Shown one piece after another: positions 6,579 to 13,351 of a stretch of DNA of 16,611 nucleotides (positions are counted from its first letter, which is position 1; the number at the start of each line of letters is the position of its first letter). The DNA is from an uncultured Lachnospira sp. (lineage in GTDB: Bacteria > Bacillota > Clostridia > Lachnospirales > Lachnospiraceae). The stretch is from contig CAAHEK010000048.1 in NCBI GenBank assembly GCA_900772425.1, forward strand, positions 1 to 16,611, read 5' to 3'. A model generated the notes under the pieces. The model worked only from the letters and a program-made list of their open reading frames with translations, was not told the origin of the DNA and made no database searches. Position numbers and translations under genes: made by a program.

Positions 6579-8684
6579 TTAATTTACTACCATGAATTTA
6601 TGCCAGCTAATTTCATCCTCTAAGAAATCAGTCACTTCGATAACATTTTTACAATCAAATTTTTGTAATAATTCCTTATAAATTTCTTTTTTATATTTTC
6701 TGGTAGCAATAAATATATTATCATTTTCTTTTAGCATTGCCTTACTAATTACTTTTGTATTATGAAACATATTCTTTTTATCATTTAAATATGATGTGCA
6801 AAAAATAATTTTACTTTTGTATTGGTCTGGAATCATATCAAATACAAATTCCGCATCTCTACCTGTCCCATATATAACAACATTTTCCCCATTATGTAGT
6901 TTATTAAGAAGCCATCTTGTAGAATAATATTTAGGTTTCAACCCCCTTTTATTAAATATATCATTCTGATTATTTATAAGATAAGTAAATGTTGTATCTG
7001 GAACAAGCTGTTTTATACCATCCCAATTTTTTTCAATATAAAGCTTCCTAACCTGTGATGCACTTACATATTCATTTTTAATTTTATATCTTGGTATCTG
7101 TATAAGCTCAATATTGTACAATGGAAACATCTGGTTCATCTGCTTATTGTAATTATTAGTTACATAATCTATAGGTTCTTCTCCTACAAACCTCTTATTT
7201 ATACCAAGCTGTGGAGCTATATAACCAGCAAATAACTCAACATCCTGTATTGGACTAATTTCTTTTCCCTGCATCTTATCCCTTACATAATAACTTGTAA
7301 AATTTTCTATAGTTGCAACAACATCTCCTCCATCAATAATTATAATATTGTCTATATCTTTAGTCCCTTCCTCTATAAGCTGTCTCCTAATTTCATATGA
7401 AAAATCTAACATTTCATTATGAACAACAAATATATATATAATATCTGCATTTTTTGATGCATAATCTATTAAAAATCTATGTCCTTTTGTAAATGGATTG
7501 GCACTTATTGAGATAGCTCCTATATCTAGGTCATTTCGATTTTCCCATTTATCCATACCGTATTTTTCCACAAATTTTTGCTTACATATATCTACAAAAT
7601 CTTTAAGTTTTATAAGCATATCATTATTAAATAATTGTTTTTTCCCTTTATGAAGACATATTGTTGTTCCTGATTCTTGTAAATATCCACTATCTTTGCA
7701 TTTTAGCATTTTAGCGATTTGCTCTGCAACAAATCTATTGCCCCATACAGTAGTATGTATTGGTGATATAGTGTAATAAGGATGTTCTTTCCTCTCTTCT
7801 ATTTTTTGAGATAAATCCAAATCTATCTTTATATAATTTTTATCTAGTTCATCTATAAAAACAACTATATCCTCTTCATATATGTTATATTCAAGTATTT
7901 CTGTCGAATAAGAGTTGTAATGATATCCTCCCTGTACTTTCACTACTCTATAATTTTTTAATCTCATTGCCAACATATATGCTAATTCATCAATATTTGC
8001 TGTATAAGGCCATCCCATTGCTATACAAGGTCCTACAATATACAATGTTTTATTCTTATCATCAGAATAACTTTTAATAAATTTCATTTTTTCATGTTTT
8101 TTTATTGTACTCTCTATATCATATTCTATTATATTTGCTAACTTTTTCTCACTATATTTTCTTGACATTTCACTCCAAAACATAGGAAGTGATGTTTCAT
8201 TCGTTGAATTAGGAACATAATACCCCTTATCCCTTTTATTTCCAATATTTACGCAGTATACAGATACATTTTCCTTTTCTAGTATCTTTCTTAAATCATT
8301 TCTTATAATAGATAAATTTTTTATATTAATAAATGTCTCCTCTTCTGGTTCTATTATTATGTTTGAATCTTTAATATAAACCATAGAGCATGGACCCATC
8401 CAAAAAGAACTTATTCTGCATTCAATCTCTTCAAAATTATTTTTTTGTGCTTTATCAATAGTTAGTTCCTTTGCCGCTCGAACGCAATAATACCAAAAAT
8501 CCTCCTCATTTTCACAAAATTTAAATAATCTGTCATTAATAAAGCCGCAATATATCTCTTCATCATAAACAACCGTTATATTGTTATGATTTTCTATATT
8601 GTCATAATATGAGTACAATGTATCAAAACAAAGCTGACTTTTTTGAATTCTATTAATGCCAACTTTCCTCTCAATATAATTCAT
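6579..8684 (-). CDS. Multidomain enzyme: SGNH-like, citrate lyase ligase-like and Rossmann-like domains
   Basis: A 701-residue protein with at least four parts. Residues 1-200 match nothing I recognise. Residues 213-328 resemble an SGNH/GDSL-hydrolase-type fold: a first strand 'LYIVGPCIAMGW' with Cys in place of the usual nucleophile Ser, 'EDIVVFIDE' at 271-279 and a late 'SPIHTTVWGNRFVAEQIA' block with His310. Residues 388-570 closely follow the C-terminal nucleotidyltransferase domain of citrate lyase ligase (CitC): ANPFTKGH (395-402, TxGH motif), 'FTSYYVRDK', 'IAPQLGINKRFVGEEP' (489-504), 'VTNNYNKQM' and VSASQVR (540-546). Residues 600-690 look like a Rossmann nucleotide-binding domain ('VVIYGTGRDAEFVFDMI'). 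CitC activates acetate with ATP to acetylate the citrate lyase prosthetic group, but no citrate lyase genes are here. Sampled lines are about 26% GC versus about 35% in dnaB, a sign of transfer. Start ATG 8684 has GGAG 8 bases upstream. Confidence 0.8.
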   Translation of the reverse strand: MNYIERKVGINRIQKSQLCFDTLYSYYDNIENHNNITVVYDEEIYCGFINDRLFKFCENEEDFWYYCVRAAKELTIDKAQKNNFEEIECRISSFWMGPCSMVYIKDSNIIIEPEEETFINIKNLSIIRNDLRKILEKENVSVYCVNIGNKRDKGYYVPNSTNETSLPMFWSEMSRKYSEKKLANIIEYDIESTIKKHEKMKFIKSYSDDKNKTLYIVGPCIAMGWPYTANIDELAYMLAMRLKNYRVVKVQGGYHYNSYSTEILEYNIYEEDIVVFIDELDKNYIKIDLDLSQKIEERKEHPYYTISPIHTTVWGNRFVAEQIAKMLKCKDSGYLQESGTTICLHKGKKQLFNNDMLIKLKDFVDICKQKFVEKYGMDKWENRNDLDIGAISISANPFTKGHRFLIDYASKNADIIYIFVVHNEMLDFSYEIRRQLIEEGTKDIDNIIIIDGGDVVATIENFTSYYVRDKMQGKEISPIQDVELFAGYIAPQLGINKRFVGEEPIDYVTNNYNKQMNQMFPLYNIELIQIPRYKIKNEYVSASQVRKLYIEKNWDGIKQLVPDTTFTYLINNQNDIFNKRGLKPKYYSTRWLLNKLHNGENVVIYGTGRDAEFVFDMIPDQYKSKIIFCTSYLNDKKNMFHNTKVISKAMLKENDNIFIATRKYKKEIYKELLQKFDCKNVIEVTDFLEDEISWHKFMVVN

Positions 8685-8709
8685 CCCTTATTCTCCATTT
8701 GTTTATTTC

Positions 8710-8736
8710 AAAAAGGAGATGCATTTAACATCTCCC
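8710..8736 (-). terminator. Intrinsic terminator after the surface protein gene
   Basis: Hairpin with arms GGAGATG (8715-8721) and CATCTCC (8729-8735) and a 7-base loop. On the minus strand it is followed by a T run (CTCCTTTTTG). It lies between the surface protein gene (stop at 8761) and the multidomain gene (start at 8684). Confidence 0.85.
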
Positions 8737-8760
8737 TTATAAATTTAATTCTTCATTTTA

Positions 8761-9774
8761 TTATTCTGCTGTCTTAACATCTGCAACAACTGTTTTCGCA
8801 ACCCCAGTTCCATCCACATAAGAAATTGTCATCTTTGTTGTTGGATTTGAACTAAAGAAACTTACAAATCTTGAATCTAATACAATCTTATTAGCACTAA
8901 CTGTTGCTGCTGAATAAGCAGATGAACCCTTAAGAGCATCGTATGTTTTTCCATTATATACAGCTGTAACACTTGTTATACTAGCAACGGCATTATCTCC
9001 TGAACCCTTGGTATAATCTATTTCTCCTATAGTTGTAGAAGTAAATTCCGGAACAGAATTATCTGCTTTCTTGACATCCCATGTCACAGTTATACTAGGT
9101 GATGCATAAGCCAATGTTGACCAATCACCATTAGTATTAGCAGCTCCTGTTATTGCAAACGATAACTTTTCAAACTCAACTGTTGAATCTGCATCTGCTT
9201 TCAGTTCATAAGAATAAGTCTGATTTGATGAATCATATTTATATTCATACGCATTATCTGGTGCTTTCTTAACTGTTGCCGAATACTCTGCTGCTGCATC
9301 CGATGTAATTGCAGCTTCATTTTCTCCTGATTTTATTGCAAGATACATACTTGCTGATGTATCTCCTGCAAATGTTTTGTCTGCATTAAGTCCAATTCCA
9401 TCAGCAGTCACCTCTGCCTTAAGTGCAACATCAACATCGACAGAGCTCTTATTTACTACCTGAAGTTCCTTACTTGTGTTTGAATACTGATTAGTATCTG
9501 TCTGAAAGAAAAGTGTTCCTTCTCCAAAAGTTGCACCCGAATAAGCTGCATTTTCAGTTTTCTCTATAAGGCCCTCAGGATCCAGAGTGAACTTAAATGT
9601 GTTCTCATCAGTTGTTGGAAGAACAACCGAAAATACCTCTGTATCAACTGTTCCCTCAAGTTTTCCAGCACCGGTCTGACTTCCATTGGAAGATTCTGAT
9701 GCAAATGTTATTACAGAACTTCCCATTACCATTGTCGCTGCTAATCCTAAAGCAGCTAATTTTTTTAACTTCAT
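8761..9774 (-). CDS. Secreted surface protein of unknown function
   Basis: A 337-residue exported protein. Residues 1-25 are a clean Sec signal peptide with a basic start (MKLKK), a hydrophobic core and a likely cut after TFA (25/26). The mature part is rich in Ser, Thr, Ala and Asp and poor in Lys and Cys; it reads as beta-rich, with 'FSVVLPTTDENTFKFTLDPEGLI' near 48-70, 'LQVVNKSSVDVDVALKAEV' and 'SITVTWDVK'. It has no LPxTG anchor, no transmembrane C-terminus and no SLH domain. I recall similar proteins, with a VLPT...DPEGL start and NKSSVDV motif, in Lachnospiraceae beside mobile or recombinase genes, but their function is not known to me. The ribosome site AAGGAGG lies 8 bases before ATG 9774 and is very strong, and a terminator follows, as expected for an abundant structural product. 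A remnant of a second surface gene lies 52 bases upstream. Confidence 0.8.
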   Translation of the reverse strand: MKLKKLAALGLAATMVMGSSVITFASESSNGSQTGAGKLEGTVDTEVFSVVLPTTDENTFKFTLDPEGLIEKTENAAYSGATFGEGTLFFQTDTNQYSNTSKELQVVNKSSVDVDVALKAEVTADGIGLNADKTFAGDTSASMYLAIKSGENEAAITSDAAAEYSATVKKAPDNAYEYKYDSSNQTYSYELKADADSTVEFEKLSFAITGAANTNGDWSTLAYASPSITVTWDVKKADNSVPEFTSTTIGEIDYTKGSGDNAVASITSVTAVYNGKTYDALKGSSAYSAATVSANKIVLDSRFVSFFSSNPTTKMTISYVDGTGVAKTVVADVKTAE

Positions 9775-9826
9775 AGTTTTTTCCTCCTTGAAATATAAGT
9801 TAATTTATATAATTAAAGCATTAGCT

Positions 9827-10204
9827 CTAATTTCTAATATTAATTGTCAAGTTAAGGCTTACTTTGCTCTTAGGATTCTCATCCAACATGTAATAAGTGC
9901 ATATACAATCATATGTTCCAGCGGCAAGTTCTTTGTCCAAAGTTATATTGTCCAAGTATGTTCCTACTGGTAAAACAGGTGATTCCATGATTATTTCCTT
10001 TGTATCCGATCTTAAAACATCAAAATAAACTGAATTCGTATTTGAAACTGCATTTTTCACATAAGCATTGTCAGATATTGAGTTGCTATTTTCAAAATTC
10101 CATGTTGAATTCATAGTTACCTCATATGACCCCACCGGAGTATATTCATCCTTTGCAAGCTGTGATACCACTTCTTTAACATTATTTTCATTAACTACAC
10201 CTTT
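9827..10204 (-). pseudogene. 5'-truncated remnant of a surface/matrix-type gene
   Basis: The frame is open from 10204 down to TAA at 9827 and gives about 125 residues with a beta-rich body: 'GSYEVTMNSTWNFENS.SISDNAYVKNAVSNTNSVYFDVLRSDT', 'ESPVLPVGTYLDNITLDKELAAGTYDCICTYYMLDE' and a closing 'VSLNLTINIRN'. This is the C-terminal domain I associate with Lachnospiraceae membrane-anchored proteins that carry an N-terminal signal or membrane helix, but that N-terminal part is missing. The first available start, GTG 10171, has only a weak site, and an in-frame TAA at 10205-10207 falls inside the inverted repeat next to the recombinase. No ATG lies before Met 20 (the T-M-N segment). I read it as a gene cut at the repeat, though a short secretionless product from GTG is possible. 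It ends 52 bases before the next surface gene. Confidence 0.65.
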
Positions 10205-10229
10205 TTAGAATCGCACTTAAAAAGGTGTA
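10196..10229. repeat. Perfect 12-bp inverted repeat beside the serine recombinase
   Basis: TACACCTTTTTA (10196-10207) and its exact complement TAAAAAGGTGTA (10218-10229) with a 10-base spacer. It lies 11 bases past the recombinase stop codon. The stem is A+T-rich and no U run follows on the minus strand, so it is a poor terminator for the recombinase gene. The size and symmetry fit a dimer-binding site, such as a resolvase/invertase crossover site, but this is inference. Confidence 0.7.
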
Positions 10230-10240
10230 CTTTTATGTAT

Positions 10241-10843
10241 TTAAATATTTTCTTTTATTTTTCTTGCTTTTTCATAGAATGTTGATAATGGAATTTGAGA
10301 CATGTCCGCGGCTTGTTTAGCTGAAATTTCTTTTTGACACCACATTTGGACCATCTCCTTAAAATTCTCTGGAATAGATTTTACAGGTCTACCAAACTTC
10401 ACACCACGGATTCTAGCTGCTACAATTCCCTCATGCTGTCGCTGTCTGATATTACATCTTTCATTATCTGCCACATAACTTAACAAAGCCAGGACTATAT
10501 CACTTAAAAAGGTTCCCATAAGATCTTTGCCCCGCCTTGTATCCAAAAGTGGCATATCAATCACTACTATATCTATCTTTTTTTCTTTTGTAAGCATACG
10601 CCACTGTTCAATTATTTCTTCATAATTTCTTCCAAGTCTATCAATGCTTTTGATATACAAAATATCATCTTTTCTCATACGTTTTACAAGCTTTCTATAC
10701 ATTGGCCGGTCAAAATCTTTTCCAGACTGTTTATCAACATATATATTATTTGAAAACACCTCATTTTCTTCCATTGCAATAAGCTGACGATCCTCATTCT
10801 GCTCTTTTGTACTTACTCTTACATATCCATATTTTTGTCCCAT
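10241..10843 (-). CDS. Small serine recombinase (resolvase/invertase family)
   Basis: A 200-residue site-specific recombinase. The catalytic N-terminal domain shows 'YGYVRVSTKEQNEDRQ' with Arg9 and nucleophile Ser11, 'SIDRLGRNYEEI' (66-77, Arg69 and Arg72) and the following 'RRGKDLMGTFLSDIVLALLSYVADNERCNIRQRQHEGI' with the E-helix, then the hinge 'GVKFGRP' and a C-terminal helix-turn-helix (172-196, 'ISAKQAADMSQIPLSTFYEKARK'). Length is that of the Hin/gamma-delta type. It cuts DNA with a Ser-phosphate intermediate and rejoins it at short paired sites, giving inversion or deletion. ATG 10841-10843 has GGGAGG upstream. The gene lies between the rpsR terminator and the inverted repeat at 10196-10229 and its sequence is intact. 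Confidence 0.93.
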   Translation of the reverse strand: MGQKYGYVRVSTKEQNEDRQLIAMEENEVFSNNIYVDKQSGKDFDRPMYRKLVKRMRKDDILYIKSIDRLGRNYEEIIEQWRMLTKEKKIDIVVIDMPLLDTRRGKDLMGTFLSDIVLALLSYVADNERCNIRQRQHEGIVAARIRGVKFGRPVKSIPENFKEMVQMWCQKEISAKQAADMSQIPLSTFYEKARKIKENI

Positions 10844-11012
10844 AAATACCTCCCTATGTGTACATATCTATCACGTATTACTTATATTGTGACTTATGGA
10901 TATAGTATATATTTATCTAATCTAAATTTTTTAAATATTAATTCTTTTAGAGTATTCCAAAATAAATAAACAGTAATATATTTTTTAAGCTCAATTCATA
11001 TTAAATTCTATA

Positions 11013-11066
11013 AAAAAAGGGGCTGCATCCTAACGATTAAAAAAACGTTAGGACACAGCCCCTTTA
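11013..11066 (-). terminator. Terminator of the rpsF-ssb-rpsR operon
   Basis: Strong hairpin: AAAGGGGCTG..TCCTAACG (from about 11016) against CGTTAGGA..CAGCCCCTTT (to 11064), with a small internal mismatch (CA/AC) and a loop rich in A and T. On the minus strand it is followed by a run of T (complement of AAAAAAA at 11012-11018). It sits 12 bases past the rpsR stop. Confidence 0.95.
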
Positions 11067-11077
11067 ACACATATTAA

Positions 11078-11341
11078 TTAGTCAATTGAATATGGTAATA
11101 AAGCTACGTGTCTAGCTCTCTTAACTGCAACAGTAAGAGCTCTCTGATGTTTAGCACAGTTTCCTGTAATTCTTCTAGGAAGAATCTTTCCTCTTTCAGA
11201 AACATACTTCTTTAACATAGCTACATCTTTATAATCTAATGCCTTATTAGCATCAGCACAAAATGCACAAACTTTCTTTCTTCTGCGCATTGGTCTTCTC
11301 TTCATCTGACCTTCTGGTCTCTCTGCCTTCTTCTCTGGCAT
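11078..11341 (-). CDS. rpsR: 30S ribosomal protein S18
   Basis: An 87-residue small-subunit ribosomal protein. After a basic extension (1-22) come '[63 protein letters not shown]'. The Cys25/Cys28 pair and Cys62/His65 suggest the zinc-binding variant of S18. It assembles with S6 on the platform of the 30S subunit. The start ATG 11339-11341 has AGGAGG 9 bases upstream. It is the last gene of rpsF-ssb-rpsR, 18 bases after ssb. Confidence 0.97.
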   Translation of the reverse strand: MPEKKAERPEGQMKRRPMRRRKKVCAFCADANKALDYKDVAMLKKYVSERGKILPRRITGNCAKHQRALTVAVKRARHVALLPYSID

Positions 11342-11359
11342 GATAAGTTACCTCCTATC

Positions 11360-11821
11360 CTAGTTGAAAGGTAAGCCATCATCTTCAACTCCATCAGGAA
11401 TATTCATAAAGCCATCTCCGGCCGCTGCACTTGGCTCTGGTCTTGATGGTGTATATGCAGTATATCCTGCTTCATTAGAAGATGCTGCTGCTTTACTTTC
11501 AGCAAATTCCTGTTCTTCAACAACAACATCAGTAGTATAGACTCTCTGTCCGTCTTTATTAGTATAACTTCCTGTCTGGATTCTGCCTGTAACTACAAGC
11601 TTTGTTCCCTGATGAAGATACTTTTCAGCAAATTCACCTGCTCTACCAAAAGCTACACAACTGATAAAATCAGCGCTCTGCTCATTATTATCATTATTTC
11701 TTGCACGTCTTCTGTCTACTGCTAATGTATATCTAGCAACTGCCATAGAGCCATCCGCATTCTGTGAATAACGAACATCTGGATCTCTTGTCAGTCTTCC
11801 CATTAAAATAACTTTGTTCAT
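11360..11821 (-). CDS. ssb: Single-stranded DNA-binding protein
   Basis: A 153-residue SSB that coats single-stranded DNA in replication and repair. The OB fold spans about residues 1-107 ('MNKVILMGRLTRDPDVRYSQNADGSMAVARYTLAVDRR', 'TKLVVTGRIQTGSYTNKDGQRVYTTDVVVE'). A flexible tail rich in Ser, Ala, Pro and Gly follows. The C-terminus ends with DDGLPFN, the acidic partner-binding tip of SSB with one extra Asn after the usual Phe. It has a ribosome site GAGGAG upstream of ATG 11821, and lies between rpsF (50 bases away) and rpsR (18 bases). Confidence 0.97.
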   Translation of the reverse strand: MNKVILMGRLTRDPDVRYSQNADGSMAVARYTLAVDRRRARNNDNNEQSADFISCVAFGRAGEFAEKYLHQGTKLVVTGRIQTGSYTNKDGQRVYTTDVVVEEQEFAESKAAASSNEAGYTAYTPSRPEPSAAAGDGFMNIPDGVEDDGLPFN

Positions 11822-11871
11822 ACTTATTCTCCTCTTTTTAAAAAAGGGTTCAAGCGAAACTTTAGTCTTGA

Positions 11872-12159
11872 TTATTCACCGTCTTTAACGATTAAGAATC
11901 TAAGAACGTTTTCCATAATACGAAGTCTTTCTTCTACTTCTGCTGGGCATGTTGAAACTGCCTCAAACTTAATGAAGTTGTAATATCCTTCGCTCATCTT
12001 CTGGATATCGTATGCAAGCTTCTTCTTCTCGCAAGTACCAGGATCAGTAATTGTACCGCCAAAACGTGTAATTAATTCTTTTACCTGTTCGATTACAGCG
12101 TTTCTTACTTCATCCTCGACGTTTGCGCTAACAACTAATGCTAATTCATACTTGTTCAT
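11872..12159 (-). CDS. rpsF: 30S ribosomal protein S6
   Basis: A 95-residue ribosomal protein that pairs with S18. The visible family features are 'MNKYELALVVSANVEDE', 'GGTITDPGTCEKKKLAYDIQKMSEGYYNFIKFEA' and a C-terminal helix 'AEVEERLRIMENVLRFLIVKD'. Length is normal; it has no glutamate tail. The ATG 12157-12159 has an AAAAGGAGGTGCG site. First gene of rpsF-ssb-rpsR, with a strong promoter at 12235-12263 and a leader of about 70 bases. Confidence 0.97.
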   Translation of the reverse strand: MNKYELALVVSANVEDEVRNAVIEQVKELITRFGGTITDPGTCEKKKLAYDIQKMSEGYYNFIKFEAVSTCPAEVEERLRIMENVLRFLIVKDGE

Positions 12160-12234
12160 CTACGTCGCACCTCCTTTTGGTCTTTAGGTCCCCTACCTTA
12201 ATAAGGAACAAGGAACAATATATCACGAATACTT

Positions 12235-12316
12235 ATTCTATCATATGATCAATATGATTTCAACCCTTTTTTATTCTTTTTTATTTATCTTTTTTATTTA
12301 AATTTTTTGTGTTTTT
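12235..12316 (-). promoter_or_regulatory. Promoter of rpsF-ssb-rpsR with A-tract array upstream
   Basis: On the minus strand TTGAAA (12258-12263), a 17-base spacer and TAGAAT (12235-12240). Just upstream are A6, A6, A6, A6 and A5 runs at 12267-12272, 12277-12282, 12290-12295, 12303-12308 and 12312-12316, with starts spaced 10, 13, 13 and 9 bases. This resembles an UP element or bent DNA that raises ribosomal-protein promoter strength. The palindrome ATCATATGAT (12240-12249) lies in the spacer next to the -10. Confidence 0.6.
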
Positions 12317-12383
12317 GCAACCTATTCTAATATTTTACACTTATCTCTGCTAATCTTTTTTGCTTATATTTTCGCTTTCATAT

Positions 12384-12572
12384 TTATGCATTCACATGCT
12401 TTATAGCCTTTGTGTTCTTTTCTATAACAGACCTTCTTGACATAATTTCATGTCCACAGCCCATGCATTTTAATTTAATATCTGCACCCACTCTTAAAAT
12501 CTGCCATTCATTACTTCCACACGGATGCTTTTTCTTTAATTGAACTAAATCTCCAACCTCAAATGCAAGCAT
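12384..12572 (-). CDS. DUF951 family protein
   Basis: A 62-residue protein matching the DUF951 family of Firmicutes: 'EVGDLVQLKKKHPCGSNEWQILRVGADIKLKCMGCGHEIMSRRSVIEK'. Cys18, Cys36 and Cys39 form a likely zinc-ribbon-like metal site (CxxC in KCMGCG). Length and motif order are typical; the family has no firmly established biochemical function. The ATG 12570-12572 has AAAGG about 13 bases upstream, an unusually wide spacing. It follows the sirtuin gene by 62 bases on the same strand and may be the last gene of that unit. No clear terminator is visible after it, and the A-tract region of the rpsF promoter follows. Confidence 0.88.
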   Translation of the reverse strand: MLAFEVGDLVQLKKKHPCGSNEWQILRVGADIKLKCMGCGHEIMSRRSVIEKNTKAIKHVNA

Positions 12573-12634
12573 ATATTATAAAATCTACCTTTCCCTGAAA
12601 AATTATGCATTAAACAGCCCCGAAAACACAACCT

Positions 12635-13351
12635 CTAAATCCTTGAAAACACCCTTCCTAATTCATCACGAATAAGCAAATCTGCTCTCTGGTCATAAGG
12701 AGTTGCTGTTTTATTTACTAAAATCAGTTTGTCCTTCGTATAATAGTTTATAAGACCGGCAGCCGGATACACTCCAAGTGATGTGCCTCCAACTATCAAA
12801 ATGTCAGCTTCCTTAATAAGCTTTACAGCGTTATCTATATCCGCCTCATTCAATCCTTCTTCATATAAAACTACATCAGGCTTAATTATCCCACCACAGT
12901 CACATCTTGGAATACCATCAGATTCTATGATTTTATCAACTCCGTAGAATTTATGACATCTTGAGCAGTAATTTCTTAAAACTGACCCATGTAACTCAAT
13001 TACATTTTTACTACCGGCTTTCTGATGTAATCCATCAATGTTCTGTGTTATGACACCTTTTAACTTTCCTTCCTTTTCAAGCTTTGCCAGAGCTTTATGC
13101 GTAATTGAAGGCTCTGCCTTTGGATATATCATTTTATCCTTATAAAATCTGTAGAATTCCTCAGGATTTCTCAAATAAAATGAATGGCTTATTATTGTCT
13201 CCGGAGGATACTTGTATTTCTGATTGTATAAACCATCAGGACTTCTAAAATCCGGTATTCCACTTTCTGTTGATACGCCTGCTCCACCAAAAAATACTAT
13301 GTTATCACTTTCTCTTACCCATTCTACAAATGTTTCTATATTATTATTCAT
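12635..13351 (-). CDS. NAD-dependent protein deacylase of the sirtuin family
   Basis: A 238-residue Sir2-type enzyme that removes acyl groups from protein lysines, using NAD and releasing nicotinamide and O-acetyl-ADP-ribose. Key motifs are intact: GAGVSTESGIPDFRS (23-37), TQNIDGLHQ (102-110), catalytic His121 in 'IELHGSV', and a zinc site with Cys129 and Cys132 (CSRC) and Cys150 and Cys152 in 'PRCDCGGIIKPDVVLYEE', where the last pair is CxC. Later blocks are 'ILIVGGTSLGVYPAAGL' and 'LILVNKTATPYD'. Length is normal. The gene overlaps the upstream gene by 8 bases: its ATG at 13349-13351 lies inside that gene's end, whose stop is 13344-13346. Translational coupling is likely, with the CpsD-like product as immediate partner. 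The active-site form is that of a functional enzyme. Confidence 0.95.
   Translation of the reverse strand: MNNNIETFVEWVRESDNIVFFGGAGVSTESGIPDFRSPDGLYNQKYKYPPETIISHSFYLRNPEEFYRFYKDKMIYPKAEPSITHKALAKLEKEGKLKGVITQNIDGLHQKAGSKNVIELHGSVLRNYCSRCHKFYGVDKIIESDGIPRCDCGGIIKPDVVLYEEGLNEADIDNAVKLIKEADILIVGGTSLGVYPAAGLINYYTKDKLILVNKTATPYDQRADLLIRDELGRVFSRI

Noticed and set aside
10196..10229. Inverted repeat as terminator of the recombinase gene
   Set aside because: The stem is A+T-rich and no U run follows it on the minus strand; the frame break of the neighbouring gene at the repeat fits a recombination site better. It is still possible.
12160..12234. S6:S18-binding leader motif in front of rpsF
   Set aside because: Ribosomal protein operons of this type can carry such a motif, but I could not find its CCG-containing hairpin in the 70-base leader. 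A covariance model search would decide.
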